A DNA stretch of 64,000 nt from contig NZ_ATXC01000001.1 in assembly GCF_000421485.1 (NCBI RefSeq), positions 434,001 to 498,000 on the forward strand. The letters run 5' to 3'. Origin of the DNA: Desulfurobacterium sp. TC5-1 (GTDB taxonomy: Bacteria > Aquificota > Aquificia > Desulfurobacteriales > Desulfurobacteriaceae). How positions within the stretch are numbered: position 1 is the first letter of the stretch; every line of letters begins with the position of its first letter. Both the position numbers and the translations under genes were made by a program. Below the pieces are notes generated by a model. That model made no database searches. It saw only the letters and a program-made list of their open reading frames with translations, and had not been told where the DNA came from. This document shows, piece after piece, positions 26,459 to 34,449 of this stretch.

Positions 26459-27317
26459 AAACTATGTAAAGTGCCGGAATAACGTTTTTCTGAAGGGCCA
26501 CCTCTTCTGGAGAAAGGCCTATCGCTATCCCGATTAACTGCTGAACGTGAAGAACAGGCATTATAAATTGGCTTTTTATTGTGTTCAGTGCTTTTTTCTG
26601 ATTGGCATCCATGTTCAGATGACATAAAGGGCAGGGTGTTATTACACAGTCGGCGTCCATGTCGTGGGCTTCTTTAAGGTTTAGTCCTGTCAGCTTCATG
26701 GCTATGTCAGATGCTGAGAATGAAGCGTGAAACCCGCAGCAGAGAATCCTGCGAGCTCCAGATACGGGTGTTGCGCCTAAAAGTTTTATCAATTCTTCGA
26801 GGGATGAAGGATTTTCCGGGTCGTCATAACCTGTAATGTCTCTTGGTCTTATGGTGTGGCAACCATAAAAAGGATAGACTTTGAGATTTTCAAGTCTATC
26901 TGTTACGAGAGAGGAAAGTTTTTCTTTAAACTCGTCTAAAATTACCTGGTGCAGGAGCTTTATGTCAGCTTTGCCTTCGTACCTTAAGCCCACTTCTGAC
27001 AGGATTTCATTTATCTCTTCTTTAAGCCTTTCGTTTTCGTCAAGAGTCTTCTTTGCCTTTCTAAGTTCTAAGTAGCAGGTGCTACATATTGTAAGGATAT
27101 TTCTATCCTCTTTCTCTGCTATGGCTAAATTTCTTGCGTTTATTCCAAGAGCTACTGAGGGTTTTACCTCTTCAACGTTTCCTGCACCACAGCAGCTGAA
27201 AGATGCAGGTTCTGTGTAGTCTATACCTAATTTATCCATTACTGCTTTTGCTGATATGTAGGATTCTATCGATGCACCTTTAGGGGCACAACCCGGGTAG
27301 AAAGCGTATTTTTTCAT
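26457..27317 (-). CDS. sdhE: HdrB-like CCG-domain subunit of fumarate reductase (SdhE/FrdE type)
   Basis: Third subunit of an SdhABE-type (non-classical) complex, 286 residues. Two CCG domains, the Cys-rich motif that binds non-cubane 4Fe-4S clusters in heterodisulfide reductase HdrB: first, PGCAPKG near 9, SCCGAGN near 42 and CSTCY near 78; second, YGCHTIRP near 152, LCCGFHAS near 193 and CPLCH near 229. No membrane helix is seen except a mildly hydrophobic C-terminus. Such subunits replace cytochrome b in thiol- or quinone-linked fumarate reductases of archaea and some bacteria. Its start overlaps the frdB stop by 1 nt. Confidence 0.88.
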   Translation of the reverse strand: MKKYAFYPGCAPKGASIESYISAKAVMDKLGIDYTEPASFSCCGAGNVEEVKPSVALGINARNLAIAEKEDRNILTICSTCYLELRKAKKTLDENERLKEEINEILSEVGLRYEGKADIKLLHQVILDEFKEKLSSLVTDRLENLKVYPFYGCHTIRPRDITGYDDPENPSSLEELIKLLGATPVSGARRILCCGFHASFSASDIAMKLTGLNLKEAHDMDADCVITPCPLCHLNMDANQKKALNTIKSQFIMPVLHVQQLIGIAIGLSPEEVALQKNVIPALYIV

Positions 27318-28285
27318 TATTCAACCTCCGCGGAGAGAGAAGCGACCTTTTTAAAGCCTTCAATGTCTTCTATGGGTTTTACTATTGGTGGCGGCATCTT
27401 TCCTTTAAGCAGGAAAGAGAGTGCCACCGGCATATTTTCTAAAACGCCTTTTATACCTTTTGACATAATCGGAAGAATGGCCTCGTTCAACATACCTGTT
27501 GATGTTACGCTTTTGTAAAATGCTATGGCGTGCCTTGCACCGGGATTTAGTGTTAGTCCTTTTTCAATGGACATGGCTCTCAGGCGGGTTACAGCTTCTA
27601 CAGGATGAATGTGCTTCGGGCAGATATCCGCACATCTTTCACACCTGATACATTTCCACAGTTCAAATGCGTAAGCTATTTTTGAGCGCTCTTTTTTGAG
27701 TCCGTCTCTTGGGTCTTCCGCAAATCTAAAAATTCTTCCAAACTGGAAGGGACCTGCATAATCATCAACGAACATTACGGCCGGACACATTGAGTAGCAA
27801 GTGCCACACAGGATACAGTCTGTAAACTTATCAAACTTTTCCATCTCTTCCGGATAGACAATCGATTCTTCTTCGTTTGTTTCCGGAACCACTTCAGGGT
27901 CAGGGATCAGGAAAGGTTTAACCTTTTTGAATTTTTCTTCAGCTTCAGAAAAGTCAACGGCCAGGTCTCTGATAACCTTCATGTTTCCCAAAGGTTCTAA
28001 TTTAAGAACGTTGGTTTTGAACCTTTTTACCTCTTCCCAGACCTGCGTTTTGCACGCAAGCTTTGGATGGCCGTTAACCTTTACCGAACATGAGCCACAT
28101 ATGGCACTTCTGCAAAATCCTCTAAATGTAAGGGTAGGATCTATGTTTTCTTTTATGAAATAGAGAGCTTCAAGGACGGTCATTCCTTTCGGTACTTCTA
28201 TTTTAAAATCCTGAAAGTGAGGTTTCTCGTCAAATTCAGGGTTGAACCTGCTTATTCTAAAGACCACCTTTTTTGTTTCAGCCAT
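27317..28285 (-). CDS. frdB: Fumarate reductase / succinate dehydrogenase iron-sulfur subunit
   Basis: Electron-transfer subunit with three FeS clusters, 322 residues. The N-terminal plant-type ferredoxin domain has the 2Fe-2S ligands in GFCRSAICGSCSVKVNG with a later C in LACKT. The C-terminal ferredoxin-like part has CILCGTCYSMCP near 157 and CIRCERCADICP near 214. About 80 extra residues after the last cluster exceed E. coli FrdB (244) and are typical of the SdhE-linked type. It sits between frdA and sdhE with 1-nt overlaps on both sides. Confidence 0.92.
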   Translation of the reverse strand: MAETKKVVFRISRFNPEFDEKPHFQDFKIEVPKGMTVLEALYFIKENIDPTLTFRGFCRSAICGSCSVKVNGHPKLACKTQVWEEVKRFKTNVLKLEPLGNMKVIRDLAVDFSEAEEKFKKVKPFLIPDPEVVPETNEEESIVYPEEMEKFDKFTDCILCGTCYSMCPAVMFVDDYAGPFQFGRIFRFAEDPRDGLKKERSKIAYAFELWKCIRCERCADICPKHIHPVEAVTRLRAMSIEKGLTLNPGARHAIAFYKSVTSTGMLNEAILPIMSKGIKGVLENMPVALSFLLKGKMPPPIVKPIEDIEGFKKVASLSAEVE

Positions 28286-29985
28286 CAGTATTTCCTCTCT
28301 TCAGGTTTGTACTTGGTTATGTTTACCGGTTTGTATGAGAGTTTATACTCACCGTTTTCAAATGTTACTATTGAATGTTTGAGAAATTCCTTGTCGTTCC
28401 TCTCTGGATAGTCAACTCTATAATGGGCTCCTCTACTTTCTCTCCTTTCAAGAGCTGTCATTACTGTTACTTCTGCAAGCTCAATCATGTTGAGAAATTC
28501 AAGGGTTTGTTGAAGGTTAGTGTTAAACGTATAAGAGAGGTCTTCAACCTTTAGATGTTGTGCCCTTTCTTTAATTTCTCTTACTTTATTGAGGGCTTCT
28601 TTAAGCCTGCTCTCTTCTCTGAATATACCGGCACCGTAGGTGAGGATATCGCTTAGTTCATTTCTGAGGGTTGCAAGTTTCTCTTTTCCATCTTTTTCAA
28701 AGAGGCTTTCTATTCGCTCTCTTTCATCTTTTAGTGCAGAGGTTGGAAATTCAGGAAGTTGCGATGAGGCTGCATAATCTGAAGCCAGTTCGCCTGTTAT
28801 TTTTCCAAATACCACTATGTCAAGCAGAGAGTTTCCTCCAAGCCTGTTGGCGCCGTGAACCGATACGCAGGCGCATTCTCCTGCAGCAAAGAGACCTTCT
28901 ATGATGGTTTTTCCATCTATATCGGTGTCAATACCACCCATACAATAATGGGCAGTTGGTCTTATTGGAATTGGTTCTTCTACAGGGTCTATACCTTCAA
29001 AGTCTATCGTTAGTTCTCTTATCTGTGGAAGTCTTTCAAGGATCTTTTTCTTACCAAGATGTCTTAGGTCAAGATAGACAAATTCGTTTCCTTCGTTGTC
29101 TTTGAAACCTCTTCCCTCTGCTATTTCCATTTCTATGGCTCTTGATACCATGTCCCTTGGCGCAAGTTCCATCTTTTCAGGAGCGTACCTTTTCATGAAT
29201 CTTTCGCCGTCTTTGTTTATGAGATAACCACCTTCACCTCTTGCACCTTCGGTAACAAGAATACCTGTTCTTCTAAGACCTGTAGGATGAAACTGGACAA
29301 ATTCCATATCTTTAAGAGGGACACCTGCTCTGAGTGCTATTGCTGTTCCATCTCCTGTACATCCGAGGGCATTTGATGTTCTTTTCCAGTAAATTCTTGC
29401 GTGTCCGCCGGTGGCAAGGATGATAGCCTTTGTTCTTATTACTTCTATTTTTCCAGATTTCATGTCTATGGCAATGAGTCCGCAAACTTTCTGACTGTCG
29501 TGAACAAGTGCGGTTACAAACCATTCATTGAAAAATTTTACGTTTCTCCTGATACACTGTTCATATAGAGTCTGGAGCATCACGTGTCCTGTTTTGTCAG
29601 CAGCGTAACAGGTTCTCGGGAACGACGCACCGCCAAATGGTCGCTGGGCAATCTTTCCATTTTCGAGTCTTGAGAATGGAAGTCCCATGTGTTCCATTTC
29701 TCTTATTATCTTAGGGGCTATGTGACACATAAGTTCAACTGCGTCCTGGTCAGCTAAAAAGTCACTTCCCTTTATGGTGTCATATGTATGTTTTTCCGGA
29801 GAGTCTTCAGCAACGTTGGACAGAGCCGCATTTACGCCACCTTGGGCTGCACCGGTATGTGAACGGGTTGGGAATACTTTTGAAATAACGCCCACTTTTA
29901 GTGAGGGATTCTTTTTTACAGCAGAGAGAGCGGCATAAAGTCCTGCACCGCCTGCACCTATTATTGCAACGTCAAGTTGTAACAT
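28285..29985 (-). CDS. frdA: Fumarate reductase / succinate dehydrogenase flavoprotein subunit
   Basis: Catalytic FAD subunit, 566 residues. N-terminal dinucleotide motif GAGGAGLYAALSA; SHTGAAQGGVNAAL near 42 holds the histidine that covalently carries FAD. Active-site landmarks: FHPTGLRRTGILVTEGARGEGG near 233, the catalytic-arginine segment APRDMVSRAI near 275, RPTAHYCMGGI near 341 and HGANRLGGNSLLD near 373. No Tat signal, so the complex faces the cytoplasm. In a reductive-TCA autotroph it would reduce fumarate to succinate; direction is inference. First gene of the operon; CAGGAGG precedes the ATG. Confidence 0.94.
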   Translation of the reverse strand: MLQLDVAIIGAGGAGLYAALSAVKKNPSLKVGVISKVFPTRSHTGAAQGGVNAALSNVAEDSPEKHTYDTIKGSDFLADQDAVELMCHIAPKIIREMEHMGLPFSRLENGKIAQRPFGGASFPRTCYAADKTGHVMLQTLYEQCIRRNVKFFNEWFVTALVHDSQKVCGLIAIDMKSGKIEVIRTKAIILATGGHARIYWKRTSNALGCTGDGTAIALRAGVPLKDMEFVQFHPTGLRRTGILVTEGARGEGGYLINKDGERFMKRYAPEKMELAPRDMVSRAIEMEIAEGRGFKDNEGNEFVYLDLRHLGKKKILERLPQIRELTIDFEGIDPVEEPIPIRPTAHYCMGGIDTDIDGKTIIEGLFAAGECACVSVHGANRLGGNSLLDIVVFGKITGELASDYAASSQLPEFPTSALKDERERIESLFEKDGKEKLATLRNELSDILTYGAGIFREESRLKEALNKVREIKERAQHLKVEDLSYTFNTNLQQTLEFLNMIELAEVTVMTALERRESRGAHYRVDYPERNDKEFLKHSIVTFENGEYKLSYKPVNITKYKPEERKY

Positions 29986-30007
29986 TTTTCCTCCTGTTTT
30001 AAGGACA

Positions 30008-30036
30008 TGAATAGTAATTCAAGCTAATTCTATCAA
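30008..30036 (-). promoter_or_regulatory. Candidate promoter of frdA-frdB-sdhE
   Basis: On the minus strand: TTGATA (30036-30031), 17-bp spacer, TATTCA (30013-30008), about 22 nt before the frdA start. Confidence 0.45.
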
Positions 30037-30054
30037 AATTCTTTTTACTCTTAC

Positions 30055-30083
30055 TTGAAAATCGAGCAAGGAGGGTTTATTTT
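30055..30083 (+). promoter_or_regulatory. Candidate promoter of the zinc-ribbon gene
   Basis: TTGAAA (30055-30060), 17-bp spacer, TATTTT (30078-30083), about 30 nt before the ATG. It is divergent from the frdA promoter with the two -35 boxes about 19 bp apart. Confidence 0.4.
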
Positions 30084-30113
30084 AATTAACGAATAAAGTT
30101 AGGAGGTGCTAAT

Positions 30114-30413
30114 ATGAAGACGCCGGTTAGAATTTTTAAGTGCCTTGACTGTGGTAAAGAGTTTGAGGCGCCATTTGGAAAACCAAGATGGATGCTTAGC
30201 TGTCCTTCCTGCGGTAGCGAAAATATTGTGAGAATTGGTACGAAAACCGAGGAAGGAAAAGAGGAAAGATTTGAAGATGTGCCACCAGGATGGTGGGGCA
30301 GGAGAGGTGCAGGTGCCGGCTGGGGATTCAGGTTTAGAGGCGGCTGGCGCGGTGGATTTGGAAGAGGCAGAGGAAGAGGCTGGGGAAGAGGTCCTGGCTG
30401 GTGCAGATGGTAG
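30114..30413 (+). CDS. Zinc-ribbon protein with Gly/Arg/Trp-rich tail
   Basis: A 99-residue basic protein. The N-terminal half is an FmdB-like zinc ribbon with two CxxC pairs (FKCLDCGKEF at 8-17 and LSCPSCGSENI near 29). From about residue 58 the chain becomes low-complexity: rich in G, R and W with repeated RGxG and GRG units, resembling RGG-type nucleic-acid-binding tails. AGGAGGTG precedes the ATG. A terminator hairpin overlaps its stop codon, so it is monocistronic. Function is unknown; RNA binding is a guess from composition. Confidence 0.75.
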   Translation: MKTPVRIFKCLDCGKEFEAPFGKPRWMLSCPSCGSENIVRIGTKTEEGKEERFEDVPPGWWGRRGAGAGWGFRFRGGWRGGFGRGRGRGWGRGPGWCRW

Positions 30414-30438
30414 AGGTTTGTGGCCTCTACCTTATTTT
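30409..30438 (+). terminator. Rho-independent terminator of the zinc-ribbon gene
   Basis: GGTAGAGG (30409-30416), 7-nt loop, CCTCTACC (30424-30431), tail TTATTTT. The perfect 8-bp stem includes the stop codon. Confidence 0.75.
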
Positions 30439-30492
30439 ACTCAAGATTTTCTCTCCCTTTCTTTCCAAATCTGTTCTATAATTTCCCTATCA

Positions 30493-30498
30493 TATAAT
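30493..30498 (+). promoter_or_regulatory. Consensus -10 element before the urea-transporter fusion gene
   Basis: TATAAT at 30493-30498, with another TATAAT at 30477-30482; neither has a good -35. The first would give a leader of only about 10 nt, and the gene also lacks a strong ribosome binding site, so nearly leaderless translation is possible. Confidence 0.35.
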
Positions 30499-30514
30499 CT
30501 TACGGAATTTACGA

Positions 30515-32659
30515 ATGAAAAGTGATGATAGATTGAGGAAATTTTTCCGTGCCTTTTTTAATAGTTATGCCGGCATCTTTTTCATTTCTGAACCTGTGTT
30601 TGGAGCGGTTCTCTTTCTGGTTTCTATAATTAATTTCAATATGGGATTTGCCGGATTTTTGTGTGTTCTTTCAGCCTATCTGTTTGCCAGACTTCTTGGT
30701 CTTAAAGAAACATTTTTGGGTCTTGATTTTTACATTTACAATCCTCTCCTTGTTGGTCTTGCAATAGGTTATCTGTTTAAGTTAGGTCCCCTTACGCTTA
30801 TATTTTTAATAAGTCTTGGTATCCTTACATTTTTGATGACATATTCTCTATCTTCTATTTTTTCTTACTATTTTAAACTGCCTGTTTTAAGTATTCCATT
30901 TGTTATAGGGAGCTTTATCGTTTACCTTGCTTCTTTACGCTACTCCAACCTTTTCGTTACAAGTTTATATCCCCACTATCCTGAATGGGATTTTCATCTT
31001 CCGCTGTTTCTAAAAGGTTTTTTTGACTCTATGGGGACGATTCTTTTTTCTCCTTATACACTTGCAGGTATAGTGATTTTTTTAGCTCTCTTTGTTTACT
31101 CGCGGATACTTTCATTTCTGGCTTTTATAGGTTACGTCGGGGCTACTTTTGTGACAGCTCTTATGACCGGTTCTCTTGAAAAGGCATTTACGGATATTTC
31201 AGCGTTCAACTACATACTCATAGCTATGGCTGTGGGTGGTGTTTTTTTAATTCCCTCGCCTAAAAGTTACTTTATGGCTTTGATTGCTTCTCTTGTAGCT
31301 GTTCCTGTTGTTGAGTCAACGAAAACGTTCTGGCAGCATTTTGGTATTCCTGTTTTTGCCCTTCCTTTTAACACGGTTGTCCTTTTGATGGTTTATTCTC
31401 TTGGTCTCGTAGGATACGAGAGTCTAACAAGATTTTATCGAGGAACTCCTGAGAAAACACTTGATTACTTTCTCACCGTTGTTAAACGCTTTCCATTCTG
31501 GGGAAGGGAAATTTCTCTTCCTTTTACCGGTGAGTGGACTGTCTGGCAGTCCTTTCACGGTAAGTGGACCCACAAGGGTGCGTGGCAGTATGCGGTTGAT
31601 TTTGTAATTACAGATGAAGAAGGAAAAACTTTTTCAGGTGATGGAATTTTACTTTCCGATTATTATGCTTTTCAGAAGCCTGTTCTTTCTCCCGTGAGGG
31701 GAAGAGTCGTGAAAACAGTTACCAACCTTCCTGATAATCCGCCGGGAAAAGCTGATAGAGAGAATAATCTGGGTAATTTTGTTCAGATATTAGATGAAAG
31801 GGGATTTTACGTTGTTATAGGTCATATGAAAAAAGACTCTATAAAGGTTAAACCCGGTGATTGGGTTGAAAAGGGGACTGTTTTAGGACAGTGCGGAAAT
31901 TCCGGCTATTCTCCTCAACCTCACATCCATATTCACGTTCAGCTTTTACCGGATATAGGTGCTCCTACTGTTCCATTTAGTTTTGCTCCTTTTATTAAGG
32001 ATGAAAAAATATTTATTGACAACGGAGTTCCGAAAGAGAATGATAGGGTTAAACCTGTTTACCCGGATAAAGGATTATATGAGAAATTAAATATGCTTAT
32101 AGATATGGTTTTCATGTTTGAGATTTTAGAAAATGGTGAGAAAAAGGGCAATTTTCAGGCAGTTGTTAAAATGGCACCTGATGGTACCTTTTATTTAACA
32201 GATGGGATAGCCAGGCTCTACTTCGGAATTAATAACGGTACTTTCTATTGTTACAGTTTCGAAGGCAGCAATAAATCCTATTTAAAGTATATTTTTCTGT
32301 CTTCGCCCAAAATTCCTCTCCACCTTGAAAAAGAGTTAGTGTGGAAGGATTATCTGCCTATAGAGTTGGTTGAAAAAAGGTTTATTAAAGCTGTTTTTAG
32401 ATTTTTGGCGTCTTTCAATCATAACCTTTATGAAGTTAAGGGGATATATAAAGCTGTTTCGCCTTTTTCTTTCAAGGGAAAGATTGAATTTCTCAATTTT
32501 CAGGTTGATACGGAAGCAACTATACACGATGTAGTAGGTTTTGATAGGATTTACGTTGGAATGAAAAAGAGGGAAGTTGTTTTAAGGAGAGTGGATGATG
32601 AAAAGATTTTTATTAACGGTTTTAACGGCATTGACGGGGATACTGTTAGTATTGGCTGA
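30515..32659 (+). CDS. Urea-transporter-like membrane domain fused to M23 (LytM) peptidase
   Basis: A 714-residue fusion. Residues about 15-305 form a urea-transporter (UT/SLC14) domain with around ten helices; the two internal repeats carry FYIYNPLLVGLAIG (near 72) and FNYILIAMAVGG (near 231), matching the UT pore motifs. Residues about 335-490 are an M23 metallopeptidase domain with candidate zinc ligands H353, D362 and the HIH pair at 470-472, plus H437 in VIGHM. The last 200 residues are a beta-rich domain of unknown kind. No urease genes are present. The weak ribosome site is noted; the start is the first ATG after TATAAT. The last 62 nt overlap the next gene. Confidence 0.8.
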   Translation: MKSDDRLRKFFRAFFNSYAGIFFISEPVFGAVLFLVSIINFNMGFAGFLCVLSAYLFARLLGLKETFLGLDFYIYNPLLVGLAIGYLFKLGPLTLIFLISLGILTFLMTYSLSSIFSYYFKLPVLSIPFVIGSFIVYLASLRYSNLFVTSLYPHYPEWDFHLPLFLKGFFDSMGTILFSPYTLAGIVIFLALFVYSRILSFLAFIGYVGATFVTALMTGSLEKAFTDISAFNYILIAMAVGGVFLIPSPKSYFMALIASLVAVPVVESTKTFWQHFGIPVFALPFNTVVLLMVYSLGLVGYESLTRFYRGTPEKTLDYFLTVVKRFPFWGREISLPFTGEWTVWQSFHGKWTHKGAWQYAVDFVITDEEGKTFSGDGILLSDYYAFQKPVLSPVRGRVVKTVTNLPDNPPGKADRENNLGNFVQILDERGFYVVIGHMKKDSIKVKPGDWVEKGTVLGQCGNSGYSPQPHIHIHVQLLPDIGAPTVPFSFAPFIKDEKIFIDNGVPKENDRVKPVYPDKGLYEKLNMLIDMVFMFEILENGEKKGNFQAVVKMAPDGTFYLTDGIARLYFGINNGTFYCYSFEGSNKSYLKYIFLSSPKIPLHLEKELVWKDYLPIELVEKRFIKAVFRFLASFNHNLYEVKGIYKAVSPFSFKGKIEFLNFQVDTEATIHDVVGFDRIYVGMKKREVVLRRVDDEKIFINGFNGIDGDTVSIG

Positions 32660-33500
32660 TGCCCGGGCGGACTATTCGGCCATCTATGGAACTTATATTG
32701 ATTATAATGGTGGGAGTAAAATAGGGGGACCTTCCATAACAGGTTATTACAGTACGGGTAACTTAACAAAATCGTACTCTTTTGGTTTATCTTTCACATC
32801 CATAGAATATTCGGATAACTATACATCAACTTTAGCGTTTAAAAGATATGGTATTTCGAATGTGGGGATACGTTTTCTAAATCAGATAGATGTAACAGCA
32901 GTCTATTCGGTTACAAATGAGCTGCTGAAAAACCATACTTTTTCTTTTGGTGTTCATTACATAGCTACTGATGATAATTTGACAAATAACGGTTTGATTT
33001 TTTATTTCGATGGAACATATTTTAAACCTTATAACTGGAATGCAGGCATTGAAACGGCTTTTTCTTATTATCCTGAAAGTCTAAATCTGCATGTTTTGCA
33101 GGTTGCACCCCACTTGGGTAAGTATTTTTATGCTTCAAAAGCCACTTTTTATGCGGGGACGAAACTTTACTATATTACTTTAAATAAATCTGATGAACTT
33201 GGTCTTAGTGGTAGCAATTTTCTCTCTGCAGAAGTTTTCCTTCACTACTATAAAGGGAAGTTTGATGCTGGAATTTCAGCCTGGAAGGGTGAGCAAGTTT
33301 TTGCAGTCAAAAACGGGGGATTTGTTGTTTATAACCTTGCAGAGAAATATAAACAGGGGATATCTGTTGAAGCCGGCTATTACTTTGCCAGGAATTACAG
33401 GTTAGGCGCGACGATTTCTTTGAATAAGTTTGATGATCTTGAAACGGGTAATGATGTAACCCAGACTGCGGTTACGATTTCACTTGGGTATAAATGGTAA
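32598..33500 (+). CDS. Exported beta-rich protein, probable outer-membrane barrel
   Basis: A 300-residue protein with a signal peptide (hydrophobic segment 5-22, cleavage near ADARA-D) and then alternating hydrophobic/polar strands rich in Y, F, G and N, ending in ITISLGYKW, an aromatic C-terminus typical of outer-membrane beta-barrels. I recognise no specific family. AAGGAGA (32584-32590) is best spaced for ATG 32598 rather than the adjacent in-frame ATG at 32595. It overlaps the end of the fusion gene by 62 nt, which suggests that the two are coupled and act together at the envelope. Confidence 0.65.
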   Translation: MKRFLLTVLTALTGILLVLADARADYSAIYGTYIDYNGGSKIGGPSITGYYSTGNLTKSYSFGLSFTSIEYSDNYTSTLAFKRYGISNVGIRFLNQIDVTAVYSVTNELLKNHTFSFGVHYIATDDNLTNNGLIFYFDGTYFKPYNWNAGIETAFSYYPESLNLHVLQVAPHLGKYFYASKATFYAGTKLYYITLNKSDELGLSGSNFLSAEVFLHYYKGKFDAGISAWKGEQVFAVKNGGFVVYNLAEKYKQGISVEAGYYFARNYRLGATISLNKFDDLETGNDVTQTAVTISLGYKW

Positions 33501-33513
33501 AGGAGTAATGATT

Positions 33514-34440
33514 ATGAAATATATATTTGGTCCTGTTTTCTCAAGAAGGTTGGGTCTTTCCCTTGGTGTTGATCTTGTTCCTTTTAAGGTTTGCAGTATG
33601 GATTGTGTCTATTGTGAAGTGGGAAAGACAACCCTTAAAACTTTAGAAAGGAAAGAGTACATTCCTGTTGATGAAGTGATAGAAGAACTTAAACGTTTTC
33701 TTTCTAAGAATCCGCCTGTCGATTTTGTAACATTTAGTGGGTATGGAGAACCAACACTTAATTCTGGACTTGGAAAGGTTGTGGAATTTCTAAGAGCTGA
33801 ATTTCCAGAAATTCCAATTGCTGTTCTTACAAACAGTTCTCTACTTTTTAGAGACGATGTTATTGAAGAGATAAAAGATGTTAATGTTGTTCTTCCTTCC
33901 TTTGATGCAGCTTCTAATGATGTTTTCAAGAAGATTAACCGTCCCTTTACCGACTTAACGGTTGAGATTATAAAGAAGGGCATAAGGCGGTTAAGGAAAG
34001 AAACCGATGTTGATATCTGGTTAGAGACTCTTTTTGTTAGAGGGATAAATGATTCACCAGAAGAGATAAATGCCGTAGGTGAATTTGTTTTTGAGATAAG
34101 TCCTGAAAGGTGGCAGATAAATACTGTGGTCAGGCCTCCTGCCTATAACATAGAAGGGCTTTCACCAGAAGAGCTGGAAAGAATAAAAGAAATAGTGGGT
34201 TATCCTGCCACGGATGTAATAGGTAGGTCTTCTGCTAAAAGGAAAAAAATGCCTGTGGAGGATATTAAAGCAGAAATTCTGGAACTGATAAAGAGAAGGC
34301 CCTGTCCTGTCGAAGAAATTGCTGATGCTCTGGGACTTCTTGAGGAAGAAGTCAGGATTGCTGTGGATTCTTTAGTAAAGGAAGGAAAGGTTAAATATGT
34401 AATGTATGGAGAGAAGAAATATTTAAAAGCGGGAAGCTGA
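33514..34440 (+). CDS. Radical SAM protein with C-terminal winged-helix-like domain
   Basis: A 308-residue radical SAM enzyme. Cysteines C27, C31 and C34 (CSMDCVYC) form the CX3CX2C site for the 4Fe-4S cluster, followed by the SAM-binding FSGYGEPTLN segment near 73. The last 70 residues look like a small helix-turn-helix domain (RRPCPVEEIADALGLLEEEVRIAVDSLVKEG). The overall layout (N-terminal KYIFGPVFSRRLGLSLGVDLVP) fits a widespread uncharacterised family. The start at 33514 is chosen because AAGGAG (33499-33504) is 9 nt away; ATG 33508 is too close. Reaction is unknown. Confidence 0.8.
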   Translation: MKYIFGPVFSRRLGLSLGVDLVPFKVCSMDCVYCEVGKTTLKTLERKEYIPVDEVIEELKRFLSKNPPVDFVTFSGYGEPTLNSGLGKVVEFLRAEFPEIPIAVLTNSSLLFRDDVIEEIKDVNVVLPSFDAASNDVFKKINRPFTDLTVEIIKKGIRRLRKETDVDIWLETLFVRGINDSPEEINAVGEFVFEISPERWQINTVVRPPAYNIEGLSPEELERIKEIVGYPATDVIGRSSAKRKKMPVEDIKAEILELIKRRPCPVEEIADALGLLEEEVRIAVDSLVKEGKVKYVMYGEKKYLKAGS

Positions 34441-34449
34441 GGAGAATTT

